From contig JAFYNH010000066.1 in assembly GCA_017549815.1 (NCBI GenBank), forward strand, positions 1 through 64,000: a stretch of DNA of 64,000 nt, read 5' to 3'. Origin of the DNA: Selenomonadaceae bacterium (GTDB taxonomy: Bacteria; Bacillota; Negativicutes; Selenomonadales; Selenomonadaceae). Shown in pieces: positions 41,621 through 50,703 of the stretch (the stretch's first letter is position 1; each line of letters starts with the position of its first letter). A program made the position numbers and the translations under genes. The notes under the pieces were generated by a model. That model was not told the origin of the DNA, made no database searches, and was given only the letters and a program-made list of their open reading frames with translations.

Positions 41621-42426
41621 TTTTTATAAACCTCCCCGATAATCCAGTCCGGCGTTGAGGCACCGGCTGTGATACCAACCTTGTTGGATTTTTCTAACCA
41701 TTCAGGTGAAAGTTCCTGAGCTGTTTCTATGTGATAAGTTCTGCATTTTTTTTCGCAAAGTTGAGCAAGTCGCGTGGTATTTGCGCTGTTGCGTCCGCCG
41801 ACCACAATCATAACGTCAACTTCGTCTGCAAGCTCTAATGCTGCTTTTTGTCTTTCGTCCGTTGCCGTGCAAATCGTTCGCAGAATTCGCAGGTCTTTTG
41901 ATTTCCCAAGCAGTTGCGTCACGGTTTTAATAAAAATCTCGTCGCTCACCGTTGTTTGAGAAATTATTCCGAGTTTTTGGCAGGGCGCGAAATTTTTAGC
42001 GTCCTCCTCTGTCTCGACGATAGTTGCGCGATTACCCGACCACTCGAAGAGTCCTCTGACTTCGGGATGATTTTTTTCGCCGATTATGACTACGTGGCGT
42101 CCGTCCTTCGATAAATCCTGTGCGGAATTTTGCGCCCTTTTCACATGCGGACAAGTCGCGTCGACGACCTTTAATCCCTTTGCCTCTGCCTCTTCGTAAG
42201 TTTTTGGTCCTGCGCCGTGTGAGCGAATTATTATTGTGCCCTCCTCCATCGCCGTCAAATCTTCGACTACGCCAATGCCTTTCTGACGCAATCTTTCTAC
42301 CATTTGCGGATTATGGATTATAGACCCTAAAGTACAAGTTTTTCCATCCGCGTGCTCTTCGGCAATTTTAATCGCCCGCTTGACGCCGTAGCAAAATCCT
42401 AAACACTTCGCCAAAATTACTTCCAT
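41605..42426 (-). CDS. ispH: 4-hydroxy-3-methylbut-2-enyl diphosphate reductase
   Basis: The last step of the MEP isoprenoid pathway, an iron-sulfur enzyme making IPP and DMAPP. The 273-residue protein keeps the three cluster cysteines: KCLGFCYGV near 8, DATCPHV near 92 and RTICTATDERQ near 188. The substrate motifs IRSHG and GITAGASTPDW are also present. ATG 42426 is chosen because AGGTGG lies eight bases upstream; the longer frame lacks a site. Confidence 0.96.
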   Translation of the reverse strand: MEVILAKCLGFCYGVKRAIKIAEEHADGKTCTLGSIIHNPQMVERLRQKGIGVVEDLTAMEEGTIIIRSHGAGPKTYEEAEAKGLKVVDATCPHVKRAQNSAQDLSKDGRHVVIIGEKNHPEVRGLFEWSGNRATIVETEEDAKNFAPCQKLGIISQTTVSDEIFIKTVTQLLGKSKDLRILRTICTATDERQKAALELADEVDVMIVVGGRNSANTTRLAQLCEKKCRTYHIETAQELSPEWLEKSNKVGITAGASTPDWIIGEVYKKCQKI

Positions 42427-42562
42427 TTTTCTTACCACCTGTCTGATTGGTTTGACATATAAAAATCCCTCAACTGCCAATAACCGCCGCTTAATATAGC
42501 ATAATCGTTTTTCGCAGGCAATAACTTTGAGAAAAATTTTTCTTGTTTATTAAATTACTTAT

Positions 42563-42589
42563 AAAAAATTCCCGCCTCGCGACGGGATT
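42563..42589 (-). terminator. terminator of the RTX gene
   Basis: On the minus strand AATCCCGTC-GCGA-GGCGGGAATT is followed by TTTTT (complement of 42563-42568). Confidence 0.75.
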
Positions 42590-42611
42590 AAGAATTTTTT
42601 CCGCGCAAATT

Positions 42612-45600
42612 TTACTTAACAAGCTTACTGCCGCTAATGTGATAAGCCGTGCCGTTTATGTTAAAGTCGGTTGAAGTGCTTACGTTGCTAAGGATAAGTT
42701 TGCTGTTTTTATTAATCGTCAGCGTGAGTGTGCCTTTGCTGAACTTCGAGCTACTAAAGGAACCACTTGTTTCACCGTCCGATTTGAGGATTTGCAACAT
42801 ATCGCCTGAAGTGTAGTCGAAAATCTTATCGGTTCCTTCGCCCGCGCAATAGATAAAAGTATCATTGCCGTCTCCACCATAAAGCGAGTCATCACCTTTG
42901 CCGCCCCAGAGTGAATCATCACCTGCGCCGCCCTTGAGTAAATCGTTTTTAGAACCGCCTTTGAGTGAATCATTACCTTTGCCGCCGTTTATGGAGATAC
43001 TCGCACCGTAATTGACAACGACATCGTTGCCGTCGCCCGCGTCGATTGTTACAAATTTAGCTGTACTTGCAACTGAATCAGAAGAGGTCCAGTCACCGTT
43101 TTCAATGGTATCATTTCCCGCGCCGCCGCTTATCGAGACTTTCGAGCCGTAGTTGCGAATCTCATCGTTACCAGCACCTGCGTTGATTGTGACCGATTCG
43201 CCTGAACTTGTAGTCGAATTTGAAGAGCTCCAGTCGCCGTTTTTAATGGTATCATTTCCCGCGCCGCCGCTTATCGAGACTTTTGAGCCGTAGTTGCGAA
43301 TCTCATCGTTGCCGTCACCTGCATTGATTGTGACTTTAGCTCCTTCTTCCAGATAGAGCCAGCTACCGTTATAAATTTCATCGTTTCCTTTACCTGCGTT
43401 TATTGAAACGTTCGAGCCTTCGTTGTCAATGTCATCGTTGCCATCTCCGCCGCTTATCGAGACTTTCGAGCCGTAGTTGCGAATCTCATCGTTGCCGTCA
43501 CCCGCGTTTATCGCAGTCAAGGAAGAAGAAGAAGAATTCAAAATATAATCATTTCCGTTTCTACCGCTTATCGTGACTTTTTCTCCATGATTGTAAACGG
43601 TATCATCGCCCTCGCCGCCGACTATCGAAACTTTCGAGCCGTAATTGAAGATGTCATCTCTGTCTTTGGTGCCAGTGACTTTTTTGCCGTCTTTTTCGTT
43701 GTTTATCGTGTTGACATATTCGACTGCGAACTTAATTGATTTGCCTTTAGCGTCGACGATATTAACTTTTGCAAATGAAGCCACGTTTCGCAACGCAACA
43801 GTATTTTTGCCGATTATTAAGAAATAATCTTCGCCATTCGTGAGGACGGAGCTGATTTTGCCCGACGCAACCTTGAGAGTACTCGTTTCGTTGAACCCTT
43901 CGATGTAATCGTTACCGCCACCGTAAACGAATAAGACGTTCTCGTTGGAACTGTGAACAGAAATGGTATTATCGCCAGCACCCGCGTTAATTGTCACATT
44001 ATCGCCAGCACTATCAATTTTGTCATTTCCCGTGCCGCCGAATATGGAAACTTTATCGCCGTCACTTTCAATGCAATCGTCGCCCTTGCCGCCGTCGATT
44101 TTAACGTTGGATCCCCAGTTTTCAATCGAATCGTTACCCGCGCCGCCTGAAATTGTGACGCTAGAGCCGTAGTTATTGTAAATAGTGTCATTGCCGTCAC
44201 CTGCGTTGATTGCTGTTAGTGAACCGTAGGAATTGTAAATGTAATCGTTGCCCGCGCCACCGACTATCGAGACTTTATTGCCGTTACTTTCAATGGTATC
44301 GTCACCTGCACCCGCATTGATTTTTACAGAGTCTGAATCGTTCTCAATCGAATCGTTGCCATTCATGGCGTTGGGGTCTGTATTGACTTTGTACTTTATG
44401 GCTTTACCCTTTGAGTTGACGATATTAACTTTGTCGAACCATGCCACTCCTGTCAGAGTTACTATGCTTTCTCCGATAGTTAAGAAATAATCCCTGCCGT
44501 TTGAGTTGATGACGGAATCCATTGTGCCCGACGCAATCTTGAGTGTACTTGTCGAGTTGAACCCGTAAATCGAATCATTGCCACCGCTGTAATTGAACAA
44601 GACCTTCGAAGCGTTATTTGCAATGGTATCGTTGCCTAAGCCTCCATCGATTGTGACTTTTTTGACGCCATCCACTCTTGAAATTGAGTTTTTATCAATT
44701 TCGATAGCGTTGTTTATGACATCATCACCTTCGCCGCCATTAATGGAAACGTTTGAGCCGTAGTTAGTAACGGTGTCATTGCCACCGAGCGCGTCGAGTG
44801 TAGTATTGCTGAGGTTGCTTGTAAGAGAATTTGCACTATCAGTGAAGTTGAAATCTGCTTTAACCGTATGCTTGACGGCGTTACCTTTAGAATTGACGAT
44901 ATTTAATTTTTCGATACTCGCCGCGCCGCTCAATGTGATTACATTTTTGCCGACGGTCAAAAATAAGTCGGTGCCGTTGGTGTTGATGACGGAATTCATA
45001 GTGCCTTTTGCGATTTGGAGCGTCGAAGTATCATAGAAGCCCTGAATTAAATCATTGCCGCCGCTGTACTTAATTAGAATATTGTCGCCAGTGTTATCGA
45101 TTGAATCGTTGCCAGTTCCTGCGTCGATTGTTAGCGAATTGCCGCTGTTGGTCAAGCTGTCTGCCTCGCTTGTGCCCTTAAGAATTATGCTACTTTTGAC
45201 AGCTTTGCCTTTGGAGTTGACGATATTCAATTTATCGATACTTGCCGTGCCAACCAATGTGATTACATTTTTGCCGACGGTCAAAAATAAGTCGGTGCCG
45301 TTGGTGTTGATGACGGAATTCATAGTGCCTTTTGCGATTTGGAGCGTCGAAGTATCATAGAAGCCCTGAATTAAATCATTGCCACCGCTGTACTTAATCA
45401 GAACGTTTTCATACCAGTTAACGGTAATGGAATCATTGCCCGTCCCTGCGTCGATTGTAACGTTTTCGCCGACGTTAAAAATATAATCGTTGCCTGCCGC
45501 GCCATTAATTGTCGTATTGGAGCCTCCGTTGGAAATGTAATCATTGCCGTCACCCGCGTCGATTGTCACCGTGTCGCCAAAAGAATTTTCGATAGAATCG

Positions 45601-45710
45601 TTCCCTTTGCCCGCGTCGATAGTTACACTGTCGCCACCGTTATAAATGGTATCAGCTTTGGCAGTGCCCTTGACGATTTTGCCGTCCTCGTAGTTATTTT
45701 TTTCAGCCAT
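42612..45710 (-). CDS. giant RTX-repeat (calcium-binding) surface or secreted protein
   Basis: A 1032-residue protein with dozens of RTX-like nonapeptides of the form GGxGNDxIxN, here often with N or Y (GDGNDYISN, GAGNDTIEN). Such repeats fold into calcium-filled beta-rolls after type I secretion. There is no signal peptide. The C-terminal ~130 residues have the most canonical repeats (KGNDSLKGGSKNDLL) and then a hydrophobic export-type tail. Between repeat blocks a ~55-residue module (FYDTSTLQIAKGTMNSV) recurs about four times, two copies nearly identical at DNA level. AAGGAG lies 12 bases before ATG 45710. No secretion genes are nearby. A structured leader and strong promoter precede it. 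Confidence 0.9.
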   Translation of the reverse strand: MAEKNNYEDGKIVKGTAKADTIYNGGDSVTIDAGKGNDSIENSFGDTVTIDAGDGNDYISNGGSNTTINGAAGNDYIFNVGENVTIDAGTGNDSITVNWYENVLIKYSGGNDLIQGFYDTSTLQIAKGTMNSVINTNGTDLFLTVGKNVITLVGTASIDKLNIVNSKGKAVKSSIILKGTSEADSLTNSGNSLTIDAGTGNDSIDNTGDNILIKYSGGNDLIQGFYDTSTLQIAKGTMNSVINTNGTDLFLTVGKNVITLSGAASIEKLNIVNSKGNAVKHTVKADFNFTDSANSLTSNLSNTTLDALGGNDTVTNYGSNVSINGGEGDDVINNAIEIDKNSISRVDGVKKVTIDGGLGNDTIANNASKVLFNYSGGNDSIYGFNSTSTLKIASGTMDSVINSNGRDYFLTIGESIVTLTGVAWFDKVNIVNSKGKAIKYKVNTDPNAMNGNDSIENDSDSVKINAGAGDDTIESNGNKVSIVGGAGNDYIYNSYGSLTAINAGDGNDTIYNNYGSSVTISGGAGNDSIENWGSNVKIDGGKGDDCIESDGDKVSIFGGTGNDKIDSAGDNVTINAGAGDNTISVHSSNENVLFVYGGGNDYIEGFNETSTLKVASGKISSVLTNGEDYFLIIGKNTVALRNVASFAKVNIVDAKGKSIKFAVEYVNTINNEKDGKKVTGTKDRDDIFNYGSKVSIVGGEGDDTVYNHGEKVTISGRNGNDYILNSSSSSLTAINAGDGNDEIRNYGSKVSISGGDGNDDIDNEGSNVSINAGKGNDEIYNGSWLYLEEGAKVTINAGDGNDEIRNYGSKVSISGGAGNDTIKNGDWSSSNSTTSSGESVTINAGAGNDEIRNYGSKVSISGGAGNDTIENGDWTSSDSVASTAKFVTIDAGDGNDVVVNYGASISINGGKGNDSLKGGSKNDLLKGGAGDDSLWGGKGDDSLYGGDGNDTFIYCAGEGTDKIFDYTSGDMLQILKSDGETSGSFSSSKFSKGTLTLTINKNSKLILSNVSTSTDFNINGTAYHISGSKLVK

Positions 45711-45926
45711 AAAGACATTCTGCTCCTTAAAACATGGTCACTCGTGGACAATCATCCGTTATGTCCATGTCAAGATGATTCGGATAGACCTCGCGGTTCT
45801 ATCTTACTGCTTTCTCGTGTCCGTTCTCGGCTTACCTACTAACGTTTGTGCAACACTCCACAGTCGTAAATTCCCGGCGAGCCACCGGTATTAGCACTTC
45901 TTAAGCCGACTTGTTTCTCGTCGGTA
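45711..45926 (-). ncRNA. structured 5' leader of the RTX gene, possible cis-regulatory RNA
   Basis: The leader has helices that cannot all form. CCGAC/GUCGG (45924-45920 with 45910-45906) competes with UAAGCCG/CGGCUUA (45908-45902 with 45834-45828). The second encloses CCGGUG-GCU-CGCCGG, CUAAU/GUUAG and UGUG/CACA. Further down, a GCGA-capped hairpin spans 45803-45783. Then AAUCAUC/GAUGAUU (45780-45774 with 45756-45750), UGGACA/UGUCCA (45767-45762 with 45750-45745) and ACAUGG/CCAUGU (45770-45765 with 45737-45732) overlap. The last lies next to the Shine-Dalgarno site. An IS605 omega-RNA remnant is an alternative. Pairings were found by eye. Confidence 0.55.
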
Positions 45927-45931
45927 CGCAA

Positions 45932-45960
45932 ATTTTAGGACGTACTTTCACTTTTGTCAA
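45932..45960 (-). promoter_or_regulatory. RTX gene promoter
   Basis: A consensus TTGACA (45960-45955), 17 bases, TAAAAT (45937-45932). The transcript would begin near 45926, giving a ~215-nt leader. The remaining DNA to miaB (45961-46069) is AT-rich with a 13-base T run and shows no gene. Confidence 0.8.
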
Positions 45961-46069
45961 TATTTTAATCTACTGTTGCCAGCTCCTCTCAAAAATTTTG
46001 AATGTTGCTTCAGGCATTATAATAGTTTTTTTTTTTTGTCAATTCCTCACGCAGATTTTTTTCGGCGCG

Positions 46070-47371
46070 TCATATTATCTTGCCTTTAAGGAGCCATGTT
46101 TGAGCTTGAGTAATTTTAACCTTGATAAGGTCGCCCGCTTGTTCGTTGCCGTGTTCAAAGAGAATCAATTTATTTGAACGTGTCCTTCCCATGAAAATTT
46201 TATCGTCAGTCTTACTTGCGCCTTCAACCAAAACTTCGACAACAGAATTTTTCAACGCAAGATTTTTTTCAAGGCTTATGGCGTTTTGAACTTTCATAAG
46301 CTCATCAAGGCGGCGATGTTTAGTTTCGTCGTCAATCTGATTGTCGAAAGTTGCGGCGGGCGTCCCGCTCCGTTTTGAATAAATAAAAGTAAATGCCGCG
46401 TCGAATTTAACGGCTCGCAAGAAATCCAACGTCTCCAGAAAATCTTCTTCGGTCTCACCTGGAAAGCCGACAATTAAATCCGTCGTCAAGCTAAGGTTGG
46501 GAATTGCTTTGCGAATTTTTTCGACGAGCTTTAAATATTTTTCGACGGTGTAGACGCGATTCATACGTTTTAAAATTTTGTCGGAGCCGTATTGAACGGG
46601 CAGATGAATATGTTCGCAAATATTTTTCCCGCCAGCAATCGCCGCAATCAATTCGTCGGATAAATCTTTAGGGTGACTTGTCATAAATCGGAGCCGCTTA
46701 ACGCCGTCAATCTTATCGACTGCTGTTAAAAGTTCTGCAAAAGTCATGCCGCCCGAATAAGAGTTGACATTTTGTCCGAGCAGTGTAATTTCCTTGAAAC
46801 CTTCGGCGACTGCCTGCTTGACTTCGGCGAAAATTTCTTCGGGCTTGCGGCTACGTTCGCGACCTCTGACGTAGGGCACAATGCAATAGGTACAGAAATT
46901 ATTGCAACCATACATAATCGGCACGAACGTTGAGACTTGTCCGCCGCGCAGAGGAAAAACTTCAGTCGGAATTTCTCCGCTAACATTTGAAGTATCGATG
47001 AAATGTTTCCGTTCACGCTCCAAGCTTTGGACGACGCGGGCGACTTCGGAACTTTGTCCTGTTCCCAAGACGAAATCAATATGCGGCGCACGTTTGATTA
47101 AATTTTCCCCTTCCTTTTGCGCCATGCAACCCGCTACGCCTAAAATCAGCGACGGCTTTTCACGCTTGAGACTTTTGAATCTGCCGATTTGCCCAAAGAC
47201 TTTATCCTCCGCCGTACCACGAACGCAACATGTATTAATCAAAATCAAATCTGCGCGGTCGGCATCTTCAGTTAAAGTGTATCCGATTTTTTTAAGTAAT
47301 CCTGCCATACGTTCCGAGTCGGCAACGTTCATTTGGCATCCATAAGTTAAAATTTTTAATTTCTTTTCCAT
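46070..47371 (-). CDS. miaB: tRNA methylthiotransferase MiaB
   Basis: A radical SAM enzyme that adds a methylthio group to isopentenyl-adenosine 37 in tRNA. The 433-residue product has the UPF0004 cysteines (GCQMN near 11, NTCCVRG near 47, GCMAQ near 83), the SAM cluster motif YGCNNFCTYCIVP near 155 and a C-terminal TRAM domain. ATG 47371 was chosen because the conserved MEKKLKILTYG begins there. No ribosome binding site precedes it, and a TACAAT -10 box ends only seven bases upstream, so the mRNA may be leaderless. Confidence 0.94.
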   Translation of the reverse strand: MEKKLKILTYGCQMNVADSERMAGLLKKIGYTLTEDADRADLILINTCCVRGTAEDKVFGQIGRFKSLKREKPSLILGVAGCMAQKEGENLIKRAPHIDFVLGTGQSSEVARVVQSLERERKHFIDTSNVSGEIPTEVFPLRGGQVSTFVPIMYGCNNFCTYCIVPYVRGRERSRKPEEIFAEVKQAVAEGFKEITLLGQNVNSYSGGMTFAELLTAVDKIDGVKRLRFMTSHPKDLSDELIAAIAGGKNICEHIHLPVQYGSDKILKRMNRVYTVEKYLKLVEKIRKAIPNLSLTTDLIVGFPGETEEDFLETLDFLRAVKFDAAFTFIYSKRSGTPAATFDNQIDDETKHRRLDELMKVQNAISLEKNLALKNSVVEVLVEGASKTDDKIFMGRTRSNKLILFEHGNEQAGDLIKVKITQAQTWLLKGKII

Positions 47372-47378
47372 GCGGCGT

Positions 47379-47424
47379 ATTGTAACACATTTCATTTGAT
47401 TAAGGGAAAATCTTTTGCTACAAT
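47379..47424. promoter_or_regulatory. divergent promoters of miaB and the zinc-ribbon gene
   Basis: Leftward: a TACAAT box (complement of 47379-47384) with a weak -35. Rightward: TTTGAT (47395-47400), 18 bases, TACAAT (47419-47424) with a TGC extension. The two overlap and should interfere. Confidence 0.5.
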
Positions 47425-47451
47425 CGGAAAAAATTTTTGGGAGGCTTTTAA

Positions 47452-48555
47452 ATGGCTGATTCATCAGTAAGTTATAAATGCCCGAATTGCAGTGCGCCGC
47501 TTAGTTTTTTGCCGGGCAAGAAAACAGTCACTTGCGAATACTGCGGAACGGAGTTTGAAGTCAGCACGATAGAGGAACTTTTTCGCGGCAAACAGGAAAT
47601 GGCAGTTCGAGCGGCTGAGGCTCAAGAGGCTAAATGGGAAACTGAAAATGCCGGCTCTGAATGGAGTCGTGACGAGGCGGCGACTCTTCATGCGTTTACC
47701 TGTTCGAGTTGCGGCGCAGAACTTGTTTGCGACGAAAATACTATGGCGACCGAATGCGTCTATTGCGGCAACCCGACTATGATTCCGAAACGTTTCGACG
47801 GCATGTTGAAGCCCGACTTTGTTATCCCGTTCAAAAAAACTAAGGCTGACGCCGTCGCCGCCCTTAAGGAGTTTTATAAAGGGCATATGCTTTTGCCGAG
47901 CAATTTTACAGCGAATAATCGCGTCGAGGCAATTCAGCCTATGTATGTTCCTTTCTGGCTTTTTGATTCAAAGATAACCGCGCAGGCTGAATTCCGCGCA
48001 GAAAAAGTTGCCGTCCTCAACACGCCCAAAGAAACTATCACGCAGACAAGCATTTATAATTGCCGCCGCGCAGGGACAATGAGCTTTGAAAAAATACCTG
48101 TCGACGGCTCCAAGAAAATGGACGATGCCTATATGGAGAGCGTCGAGCCGTTTAATTATTCGGAGCTTGTGCCGTTCAGTGCGGCTTATCTGACTGGCTA
48201 TCTTGCCGACAAATACGACGTAACTGCCGAAGAATCGGTTCCCCGCGCAGATAAACGAGTCGAGACCAGCGCGGTTGAAGTTCTTAAAAGTTCCGTTGAA
48301 GGTTATGACGCTGTTCAAGTCGAAAATGCCGCCGTGATTAAAGATGTCGGCAAAGTCAGCTATGCAATGGTGCCCGTATGGATTTTGACGACGCGCTATA
48401 ACGACAAGCCCTATACCTTCATGATGAACGGTCAGACGGGCAAAGTTGTCGGCTCGCTACCTTACGACTCGACGAAGGCTTTTCTTTATCCCGCGCTGTG
48501 TTCGCTTGTTCTTATGCCGATTTTTTATTTAATAATTAAAATGCTTATGTACTGA
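47452..48555 (+). CDS. zinc-ribbon membrane-anchored protein
   Basis: A 367-residue protein. Two zinc ribbons lead it: CPNCSAPL...CEYCG (9-30) and CSSCGAEL...CVYCG (~84-104). A large soluble domain follows with WLFDSKITAQAEFRAE near 165 and an aromatic C-terminal part. One or two hydrophobic helices end it (LCSLVLMPIFYLIIKMLM). The gene is followed closely by a TPM-domain gene, so both may serve envelope quality control, as such zinc-ribbon/TPM pairs do elsewhere. GGGAGG precedes ATG 47452. No enzyme function is evident. Confidence 0.75.
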   Translation: MADSSVSYKCPNCSAPLSFLPGKKTVTCEYCGTEFEVSTIEELFRGKQEMAVRAAEAQEAKWETENAGSEWSRDEAATLHAFTCSSCGAELVCDENTMATECVYCGNPTMIPKRFDGMLKPDFVIPFKKTKADAVAALKEFYKGHMLLPSNFTANNRVEAIQPMYVPFWLFDSKITAQAEFRAEKVAVLNTPKETITQTSIYNCRRAGTMSFEKIPVDGSKKMDDAYMESVEPFNYSELVPFSAAYLTGYLADKYDVTAEESVPRADKRVETSAVEVLKSSVEGYDAVQVENAAVIKDVGKVSYAMVPVWILTTRYNDKPYTFMMNGQTGKVVGSLPYDSTKAFLYPALCSLVLMPIFYLIIKMLMY

Positions 48556-48570
48556 GGAGGCGAAAAGGCA

Positions 48571-49362
48571 ATGAATAATGCGCAATGCGTAATGCGTAAT
48601 GTTAAAATTCTTATTTTGAGTTTGCTGATTCTGTCCGTAAGTCAAATAGCAAGTGCCGCGCAGATTGAATCCGTCACAGATGAGGCTGGAGTTTTAAAGG
48701 CTACTGAAGTCGAATTGCTTAATCAACGGATTCGCAAAATCGAACAGGCTCACAAAATTAAAATCGGCGTTGCTTTCGTTAAGTCAATCGGAAATAGCGA
48801 TATGGTTAGGGCGTCGAATAATTTTCTCGACCAATATTTTAAGAAGGGCATGAACGGCGGAATCGTCCTGCTTGTCGCAATGGATAAGCGCAAATACGAA
48901 ATGTCGACCGACAGACGCATGATAAACATAATAACGGACTATGAAGGCATTCCGTTTCTTAAAGATAAATTTCAATCGGATTTGAGCGCGGGCAATTACT
49001 ATAACGCGACAAATAATTTTATTGACGGCGTAGACGAACTCTTGACTTATTACGAGACAAACGGCGAAGCTTATGGAACTTCGACGGCTCCCGGCGTTTT
49101 AGACCCCGTTACGGCAGTTTTGTCTGCTGTAATGGCTATATTTTTCGGCGTGATGATTCGTTCGTCGCTTATTGGCAAGATGAGTAATGTTCATCACTCG
49201 CTTGCGGCTCTTGATTATCTCCAAAAAAATACCGTCAAGCTTACTGAGAATCGCGACACGTTTTTATTTATGAACGTTCAACGGCGAGCCAGAGGCGGTA
49301 GTTCACGCAGAGGCGGCGGTCATGGAGGCGGTGGTCACGGCGGAGGCGGCGGCAGTTTTTAA
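48571..49362 (+). CDS. TPM-domain (YgcG-like) membrane protein with Gly-rich tail
   Basis: A 263-residue protein. A signal peptide (LILSLLILSVSQIASAAQ) leads into a TPM domain (~35-155; DEAGVLKATEVELL, MDKRKYEMSTDRR). A membrane helix near 180-195 and a Gly/His tail (RRGGGHGGGGHGGGGGSF) follow. TPM proteins are linked to membrane-protein turnover or acid phosphatase activity. The first ~10 codons (MNNAQCVMRNV) are made of heptamer repeat units, so the N-terminus has been extended by repeat insertion. Confidence 0.8.
   Translation: MNNAQCVMRNVKILILSLLILSVSQIASAAQIESVTDEAGVLKATEVELLNQRIRKIEQAHKIKIGVAFVKSIGNSDMVRASNNFLDQYFKKGMNGGIVLLVAMDKRKYEMSTDRRMINIITDYEGIPFLKDKFQSDLSAGNYYNATNNFIDGVDELLTYYETNGEAYGTSTAPGVLDPVTAVLSAVMAIFFGVMIRSSLIGKMSNVHHSLAALDYLQKNTVKLTENRDTFLFMNVQRRARGGSSRRGGGHGGGGHGGGGGSF
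48577..48604. repeat. heptamer repeat at the TPM gene start
   Basis: AATGCGC, AATGCGT, AATGCGT, AATGTTA: 28 bases inside the first codons of the gene. The same units occur at 14585, 16451 and 63789. Confidence 0.85.
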
Positions 49363-49384
49363 AAAATTTTGAGGAGGAATTTAT

Positions 49385-50517
49385 ATGAACGTTGCAATTT
49401 TGGGGACGGATCAAGCGTCTCAGGTCGTCACGAATATAATTGAAAACGGCTACAATCCTTGGTTAAGGAATAAACTCGCCGAGCCAATTAACGTCATTGC
49501 TTATGTTTCGGGGGGGGAATTAATACCCCTGTTGTTGGCGATAAAGTCGTTTTAAATCTTGAGCAATTCGCCGCCCTTTATCATGAAAAAGTTATCGACA
49601 AAATTATTTTCCCGCGTGAAGTTTTTTTGGGGCAGAGATTAGTTTTACCTTATCTGCGTAAATTGGATGTCAATGTCGAAGATATTTATCTTACAAATCG
49701 CTTGAGCAATGAAATTTCTTTGCCGAATTTTATGGAGTCGTATTTTTCTTCTAAATATCTTCCGTACCTTGAATATCATGTTGCTGACCATTGCAACTTG
49801 AATTGCAGAGGTTGCGAACATTATTCGGGCTTAGTCAAAAAACCGCATTTCACGGATTTAAAAAAGTTCACGAAAGATTTTGAACGCCTTCATGAGTTCA
49901 TTGATGATCTCGGAATGATTAGAATTTTGGGTGGCGAGCCGCTCTTGAATCCCGACATTAATGAGTACATAAAGCTTAGTCGTCGTCTTTATCCGCAAAC
50001 GATTATCCATATCGTAACAAATGCAATTCTCTTACCGAAAATGCCCGAAAAATTTTTTGAAACTCTGCGCGAGTATCACGCGGCAATAAGTATTTCCTTT
50101 TATCCGCCGCTTGAAAGTAAAATGCCTGCCATAAAAAAATTGCTCGAAGAAAAACATGTTCCGTTTTTAATCAGTCCGTTGAATAAAAATTTTACCGTTA
50201 AGCAAACGCTGAAACGTCATAATTATCCGCTAGAAATTTTTCTGCAATGTGTTCAAGCCAACTGCCACAACCTTTACGACGGAAAAATCGCGGCGTGTTT
50301 CCTGCCGTTTACTACTAAATATTTCAATTCCTATTACGGAAAAGATTTACCCGAAGACGGCGCACTCGACCTTTACGACGAAACTTTGACGACGGAAAAA
50401 CTTAAGGCTCATTTGCTTATGCCGTTTGAACGTTGCCGATATTGTACTCCGCCAGTAAATATTGCTTGGTCGACGATAAAAAATCCGAGTCCGATAACGG
50501 ATTGGATTAACGATTAA
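49385..50517 (+). pseudogene. radical SAM protein, frameshifted at a G8 tract (possible phase variation)
   Basis: The first frame starts at ATG 49385 behind GAGGAGG and stops after 57 codons. Frame 2 continues to 50517. The switch occurs at eight G (49510-49517) in VSGG; nine or six G would give one ~377-residue protein. The joined protein has a small N-terminal Rossmann-like region and a radical SAM core, CNLNCRGCEHYS (CxxxCxxC), with ILGGEPLLNP. A C-terminal FERCRYC probably binds a second cluster. Translation of the second part alone could begin at TTG 49627 but has no ribosome binding site. A sequencing error is the alternative. Confidence 0.8.
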
Positions 50518-50535
50518 AACGTTTTAAAAGTTTTT

Positions 50536-50566
50536 GCCCTTCGATTAGCGGGGGGCTTTTTTGTCA
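50536..50566 (+). terminator. terminator after the radical SAM gene
   Basis: GCCCTTCG...GGGGGC hairpin followed by TTTTTT (to 50566). Confidence 0.6.
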
Positions 50567-50703
50567 GCGGAGCGGGCAGGATTTACAAGAAATATGGCGA
50601 AAGGTTGTTGCCGATACCGCATTGATATTGCGCAAGTTATGTTAAAATTTTTCAAGGACTAATTTATCGCGTATTATCTGCCAAACTTAAGGAGGGGCGG
50701 AAA

